From assembly GCF_012726265.1 (NCBI RefSeq), contig NZ_JAASAG010000011.1, positions 186,001 to 250,000 of the forward strand: DNA of 64,000 nucleotides, given 5' to 3'. The DNA comes from Streptomyces sp. HNM0575. Its GTDB lineage: Bacteria > Actinomycetota > Actinomycetes > Streptomycetales > Streptomycetaceae. The notes beneath the pieces were generated by a model, which was not told the origin of the DNA, did no database searches, and saw only the letters and a list, made by a program, of their open reading frames with translations. A program made the translations under genes and the position numbers. Positions 60,128-64,000 of this stretch are shown piece by piece (positions within the stretch are counted from its first letter, which is position 1; each line of letters starts with the position of its first letter).

Positions 60128-61624
60128 GTCCCGGAGCGTGTCCCTGTGGGCGCCGCCCGAGTCCGCCACGATGCCGGCGAGCGACTGGGGTTCGCGGACG
60201 GTCATGAACCGCACCTTGCCCGGGGCGCCATCCGTCTCGCCGCTGCCGCCGGAGACCGTGAAGCCGTAGATCCCTGGCCGTGGCAGGGAGTTGTAGCCGA
60301 AGGGGTTGGAGAAGTAGTAGGCGCCGGTGTCCAGGAGCGCCGCGTAGTCGCCCTCCTCCAGCAGGGGCAGCCGCCTGCCGCGGGCCACCAGGTCGCCCGC
60401 GAAGCAGCACGGCCCTGCGATGTCCTGCTCGACCGTCCCGTCACCGGCCCCGTCACCGCCCTCGTGTTCGCGGCCCTCGTGTTCGCCGCCGACGCGGTCG
60501 TGTTCGCCGCCGACGCGGACGGCCGCGCCCTTCGGCTCGCCCTCCGCGTCGTACGCCGCGACCCGCAGCGGCCACGCCTCCGGCGTGAAGACCGTACGCA
60601 CGGCGATCTGTGCCCCCGCATGGGTGACCGCGATGTGCCGTCCGCCCGCGGACTTCGCGTACTCGACGCGGGCGAGCACCGTGCCCGCCTTGGCCAGCAG
60701 CGACCGCCCGAACTCCGTGACGACGCCGTACCGCCCGTCGAAGAGCCCGGGCACGGTCGCGGCCAGCAGCCGCGCGTACTCCTCGAAGGTCGGGGTGATC
60801 TCGTCGCCGCCGAAGTTGACGGGGAGACCGCCGCCCAGGTCGAGGGTGTCGACCTGCTGCCGGCCGACGGCGGCGTTGATCTCCTCCGCCAGCTCGTACG
60901 TGGCGCGGGCGCCCTCCGCCATCAGCTCCAGCGGCATGCCCTGCGATCCGACGTGGGAGTGGAGCCGGGTGAGCCAGGGGCGTTCCCGGTAGGCCCGTAC
61001 GACCCACTCGCGCGCCCCGGGGTCGACGAGGGCGACGCCGAACTTCGAGGTGGCGGTGGCCGTGCTCATCGCGCCGATGGATCCCTCGCCGATCTGCGGA
61101 TTGACGCGCAGGCCCAGTGGCGCGGGCGCTGGCCCGCCAGGGGCGATCAGCTCGTCGAGGCGGGCGAGTTCCGCGGGGTTGTCGGCGTTGAGCGCGACGC
61201 CGAGGGCGAGGGCCTCGCGCAGCTCCCCGGCGGTCTTCGCGGGGGAGTCCAGCACGATCTGCCCGGCGGGCACGCCCGCGGCCCTGGCCAGGGCCAGCTC
61301 GCCGGGGCTGGCGACCTCGCAGCCGATGCCCTCGTCCGCGAGGAGGCGCAGTACCGGCACGAGGGAGGCCGCCTTCACGGCGAAGGTGTGCTGTACGGGG
61401 CGGCCGGGGGCGGCCACGCCCTCGAAGGCCCTCTGGAGCGCCGCCGCCGCCTCGCGTATCGCCCGTACGTCCAGGAGGGCGGCGATCGGCTGCCCGTCGC
61501 CGTCGACCAGGCCCTGCTCGACGGCGGCGCGTACGGCCAGGTCGCGCCGTGCGGCGAGGGCGGCGGCGGAGCCGGGCCCGGACTCGGATCCCGTGGTGGC
61601 GTTGCTGTCGCTGAAGTCGTGCAT
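60122..61624 (-). CDS. PLP-dependent decarboxylase, Orn/DAP/Arg type (fold III)
   Basis: This 500-residue enzyme has the alanine-racemase-like barrel with PLP Lys84 in HTFAVKAASL. LHSHVGSQG and LGGGLPVNF (phosphate-binding) follow, with EFGRSLL and the C-terminal CCFAGDLVARG and DTGAYYFSNPFGYNS, whose Cys and Tyr are active-site residues. It resembles diaminopimelate decarboxylases, but the broad family includes ornithine and other amino-acid decarboxylases. A Gly/Glu/His-rich insert near 385-405 is unusual. ATG 61624 has no ribosome binding site; TTGGCT lies six bases upstream. It is divergent from hutU. Confidence 0.9.
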   Translation of the reverse strand: MHDFSDSNATTGSESGPGSAAALAARRDLAVRAAVEQGLVDGDGQPIAALLDVRAIREAAAALQRAFEGVAAPGRPVQHTFAVKAASLVPVLRLLADEGIGCEVASPGELALARAAGVPAGQIVLDSPAKTAGELREALALGVALNADNPAELARLDELIAPGGPAPAPLGLRVNPQIGEGSIGAMSTATATSKFGVALVDPGAREWVVRAYRERPWLTRLHSHVGSQGMPLELMAEGARATYELAEEINAAVGRQQVDTLDLGGGLPVNFGGDEITPTFEEYARLLAATVPGLFDGRYGVVTEFGRSLLAKAGTVLARVEYAKSAGGRHIAVTHAGAQIAVRTVFTPEAWPLRVAAYDAEGEPKGAAVRVGGEHDRVGGEHEGREHEGGDGAGDGTVEQDIAGPCCFAGDLVARGRRLPLLEEGDYAALLDTGAYYFSNPFGYNSLPRPGIYGFTVSGGSGETDGAPGKVRFMTVREPQSLAGIVADSGGAHRDTLRDG

Positions 61625-61676
61625 ACGACAAGCCAAGCACGTCCGGTCCCGCCAGGGGTGGGGACCATCGGCGATA

Positions 61677-61717
61677 TTGACTAGGTCTATTCACTCCGTA
61701 CAGTGTGTGAATAAATG
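61677..61717 (+). promoter_or_regulatory. hutU promoter with operator-like inverted repeat
   Basis: TTGACT (61677-61682) and TACAGT (61699-61704) are spaced 16 bases, a good housekeeping-type promoter. TATTCAC (61688-61694) and GTGAATA (61707-61713) form a perfect inverted repeat flanking the -10, a natural repressor site. GTGTGAATAAATG (61705-61717) recurs with one mismatch at 52175-52187. Confidence 0.65.
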
Positions 61718-61762
61718 ACGTCGGGGGAGTCGGCACAGGCACACGGCAGGGAGGCACCGGAG

Positions 61763-63457
61763 ATGTCAGGACCGCGACCCGTACGGGCGCCGCGCGGCAG
61801 CGAACGGAGCGCCCGGGGATGGCCGCAGGAGGCCGCCCTGCGGATGCTTCAGAACAATCTCGACCCGGAGGTCGCGGAGCACCCCGACAAGCTCGTCGTC
61901 TACGGCGGCACCGGCAAGGCCGCCCGCGACTGGGAGTCCTTCGACGCCATGGTCCGCACCCTGCGCACCCTCGACGGCGACGAGACGATGCTGGTGCAGT
62001 CCGGCCGTCCCGTCGGGGTCATGCGCACGCACGAGTGGGCGCCGCGCGTGCTGATCGCCAACTCCAACCTGGTGGGGGACTGGGCCAATTGGGAGGAGTT
62101 CCGGCGGCTGGACGCCCTCGGGCTCACCATGTACGGGCAGATGACGGCCGGTTCGTGGATCTACATCGGCACGCAGGGCATCCTCCAGGGCACGTATGAG
62201 ACGTTCGCCGCCGTGGCCGCCAAGAGGTTCGGCGGCTCGCTCGCCGGCACGGTCACGCTGACCGCCGGGCTCGGCGGCATGGGCGGCGCGCAGCCCCTCG
62301 CCGTGACGATGAACGGCGGCGTCGTGATCTGCGTCGAGTGCGATCCGTCCCGCCTCGAGCGCCGCATCGGCCACGGCTATCTGGACGTACGGGCCCATTC
62401 CCTCGATCACGCGCTGGAGTTGGCGACGAAGGCACGCGACGAGCGGCGCCCGCTCTCCGTCGGCGTGCTCGGCAACGCCGCCGAAGTGGTGCCCGAGCTG
62501 CTGCGGCGCGGCGCCCCGGTCGACATCGTCACCGACCAGACCAGCGCGCACGACCCGCTGGCGTACCTGCCCTCGGGCGTCGACTTCGATGACATGGAGC
62601 GGTACGCGGCGGACGAGCCCGCCGACTTCACCCGTCGGGCGCGCGAGTCGATGGCCCGGCACGTGGAGGCGATGGTCGGCTTCATGGACGCCGGCGCCGA
62701 GGTCTTCGACTACGGCAACTCCATCCGCGGCGAGGCACAACTGCACGGCTACGGGCGGGCGTTCGACTTCCCCGGCTTCGTACCGGCGTACATCAGGCCG
62801 CTGTTCTGCGAGGGCAAGGGGCCCTTCCGCTGGGCCGCGCTCTCGGGCGACCCGAAGGACATCGCGGCCACGGACCGCGCACTGCTCGAACTCTTCCCCG
62901 AGAACGAGTCCTTGGCCCGCTGGATCGCGCTCGCCGGCGAGCGCGTGCACTACCAGGGCCTGCCCGCCCGCATCTGCTGGCTCGGCTACGGCGAACGGGA
63001 CCGCGCGGGCGAGAGGTTCAACGACATGGTGGCGAGCGGCGAGCTGACCGCCCCGCTCGTGCTCGGGCGCGACCATCTCGACTGCGGCTCGGTGGCCTCC
63101 CCGTACCGGGAGACCGAGGCGATGCGCGACGGCTCGGACGCCATCGCCGACTGGCCGCTGCTGAACGCCATGGTCAACGCGTCCTCCGGCGCCACCTGGG
63201 TCTCGATCCACCACGGCGGCGGCGTCGGCATGGGCCGCTCGCTGCACGCGGGCCAGGTCACGGTCGCCGACGGGACGCCGCTCGCGGGCGAGAAGCTGCG
63301 GCGGGTGCTGACCAACGACCCGGGCATGGGCGTCGTACGCCACGTGGACGCCGGATACGAGCGGGCGGAGGAGATCGCCGCCGAGCGGGGCGTGCGGGTG
63401 CCGATGCGGGAGGGCCCGGAGGGCCCGGGAGCCCCGGAAGGCGGGATCGGCGCGTGA
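61763..63457 (+). CDS. hutU: Urocanate hydratase
   Basis: HutU converts urocanate to imidazolonepropionate in histidine degradation, using tightly bound NAD. The 564-residue protein has the expected length. It contains TMYGQMTAGSWIYIGTQGILQGTYETF, the NAD-contact GLGGMGGAQP, FDYGNSIRGEAQ and the conserved Cys in GLPARICWLGYGERD. HLDCGSVASPYRETEAM and SIHHGGGVGMGRSLHAG follow. ATG 61763 has GGAGG upstream; ATG 61715 is an alternative without a ribosome binding site. It overlaps the next gene by four bases. The Gly/Pro/Glu tail is specific. Confidence 0.97.
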   Translation: MSGPRPVRAPRGSERSARGWPQEAALRMLQNNLDPEVAEHPDKLVVYGGTGKAARDWESFDAMVRTLRTLDGDETMLVQSGRPVGVMRTHEWAPRVLIANSNLVGDWANWEEFRRLDALGLTMYGQMTAGSWIYIGTQGILQGTYETFAAVAAKRFGGSLAGTVTLTAGLGGMGGAQPLAVTMNGGVVICVECDPSRLERRIGHGYLDVRAHSLDHALELATKARDERRPLSVGVLGNAAEVVPELLRRGAPVDIVTDQTSAHDPLAYLPSGVDFDDMERYAADEPADFTRRARESMARHVEAMVGFMDAGAEVFDYGNSIRGEAQLHGYGRAFDFPGFVPAYIRPLFCEGKGPFRWAALSGDPKDIAATDRALLELFPENESLARWIALAGERVHYQGLPARICWLGYGERDRAGERFNDMVASGELTAPLVLGRDHLDCGSVASPYRETEAMRDGSDAIADWPLLNAMVNASSGATWVSIHHGGGVGMGRSLHAGQVTVADGTPLAGEKLRRVLTNDPGMGVVRHVDAGYERAEEIAAERGVRVPMREGPEGPGAPEGGIGA

Positions 63458-64000
63458 CGACAGGGAACGCGGCGAACCCCGACGGCGCGGACGTCCCGGC
63501 GCCCGCGGCCGGAGAGCCGCCCCGCCCCGGAACGGCGGCCGGACCGGCACCGGACTCCGGGCACGGCGCGAGCGGCCCGAGCGGCGGGGGCGTGCCCGGC
63601 CGGGGCTCGGGCGGTGACGTCTCGGGCGTCTCGGGCGGCGCGGACGTGCATGGCGCGGACCGCGGGGGCGTGCTCGGCCGGGGTTCGGGCGGTGACGTCT
63701 CGGGCGTCTCGGGCGGCGCGGACGTGCATGGCGCGGACCGCGGGGGCGTGCCCGGCCGGGGCTCGGGCGGTGACCTCTCGGGCGGCGCGCGCGGCGTGGA
63801 CGCGCATCGCGCGGACCGCGCGGCCGTGCCCGGCCTCGGCGGGGGCCGCCAGGCCCAGCCCGCGCACGCCTCGTTCCACGAGATGTGGCGCGAGCTCGCC
63901 CCCCTCGGCCGCCATCGCGAGAGCGGCGGCTACCGCCGCTACGCCTGGACCGGCGCGGACTCCGACTGCCGCGCCTGGTTCCGCGCACAGGCCCAATCCC
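63454..64000 (+). CDS. M20-family amidohydrolase (allantoate amidohydrolase-like), 5' part
   Basis: The gene starts at GTG 63454, overlapping the hutU stop, and runs off the window. The first ~130 residues are an unusual Gly/Ser/Asp-rich extension containing a 26-residue tandem repeat. Family-like sequence begins at SFHEMWRELAPLGRHRESGGYRRYAWTGADSDCRAWF, the N-terminus I know from Streptomyces allantoate amidohydrolase-type proteins encoded after hutU. It probably takes part in later histidine degradation. The repeat region raises the question whether translation really starts there; ATG 63882 within FHEMW would cut the conserved start. Confidence 0.8.
   Translation, partial: MTTGNAANPDGADVPAPAAGEPPRPGTAAGPAPDSGHGASGPSGGGVPGRGSGGDVSGVSGGADVHGADRGGVLGRGSGGDVSGVSGGADVHGADRGGVPGRGSGGDLSGGARGVDAHRADRAAVPGLGGGRQAQPAHASFHEMWRELAPLGRHRESGGYRRYAWTGADSDCRAWFRAQAQS
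63591..63824. repeat. 78-bp in-frame tandem repeat in the amidohydrolase N-terminus
   Basis: Copies at 63591-63668 and 63669-63746 are nearly identical. A third, degenerate copy spans 63747-63824. Each encodes 26 residues with GRGSGGD and GADVHGADR blocks. Confidence 0.9.

Overview
The window is high-GC actinomycete DNA, almost certainly from a Streptomyces or close relative. The evidence is strong GC bias with GTG and ATG starts, the tRNA-Leu(UAA) gene bldA, the conserved order rpf-eno-divIC-DUF501-ppx, and families typical of Streptomyces (DUF6479, DUF6153, SpoIIE-type phosphatase with PAS and GAF domains). All calls come from reading the sequence; no database search was run.

Layout. 0.4-4.0 kb: a MacB/FtsX-type ABC exporter. 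4.1-4.7 kb: an Uma2-family gene facing mfd (5.0-8.6 kb). 8.8-10 kb: an acyltransferase with an unclear start. 10.4-15.6 kb: a SurA-like lipoprotein, mazG, a DUF6479 protein, a cytochrome P450 and a secreted Rpf/LysM protein. 15.9-19.8 kb: eno, divIC, DUF501 and ppx. 19.7-20.5 kb: a RelE/Phd toxin-antitoxin pair enclosed by 59-bp direct repeats that copy the 3' end of ppx. 20.8-25.3 kb: type II NADH dehydrogenase, a cyclopropane-fatty-acid synthase-like methyltransferase and a Gfo/Idh/MocA oxidoreductase. 25.6-29.2 kb: a second MacB/FtsX-type exporter, paralogous to the first and inverted. 29.7 kb: bldA. 29.9-46.9 kb: a multidomain signalling phosphatase, transporters, a DUF6153-DUF305 pair, a broken proton-translocating-subunit gene, a Bax-inhibitor-1 protein, a thiolase, an SGNH hydrolase and a cystathionine beta-synthase with CBS domains. 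46.9-64 kb: an osmoprotectant/HutXWV-type ABC transporter with an NCS1 permease, an unusual histidine/aromatic ammonia-lyase-like protein, an RpiR regulator, an APC permease, a MetE-like enzyme, a LysR regulator, a PLP decarboxylase, urocanate hydratase (hutU) and the start of an M20-type amidohydrolase.

How genes may work together. The right-hand 17 kb looks like a transport-and-catabolism region for histidine or a related amino acid. The ABC importer and NCS1 permease are divergent from the ammonia-lyase-like gene. A 13-bp motif in that divergent region recurs, with one mismatch, in the hutU promoter. The lyase lacks the normal Ala-Ser-Gly cofactor-forming triplet, so its chemistry is open.

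The clearest unexplained structure is a recurrent DNA pattern. At least six genes (SurA-like, P450, eno, ppx, rpiR-like, PLP decarboxylase) have their 3' end, including the stop codon, tandemly or directly duplicated just downstream. Short tandem repeats, several with a 15-bp period, fill many other intergenic gaps. A second pattern is a TANNNT hexamer exactly six bases before the start codon of five genes, which predicts leaderless mRNAs.
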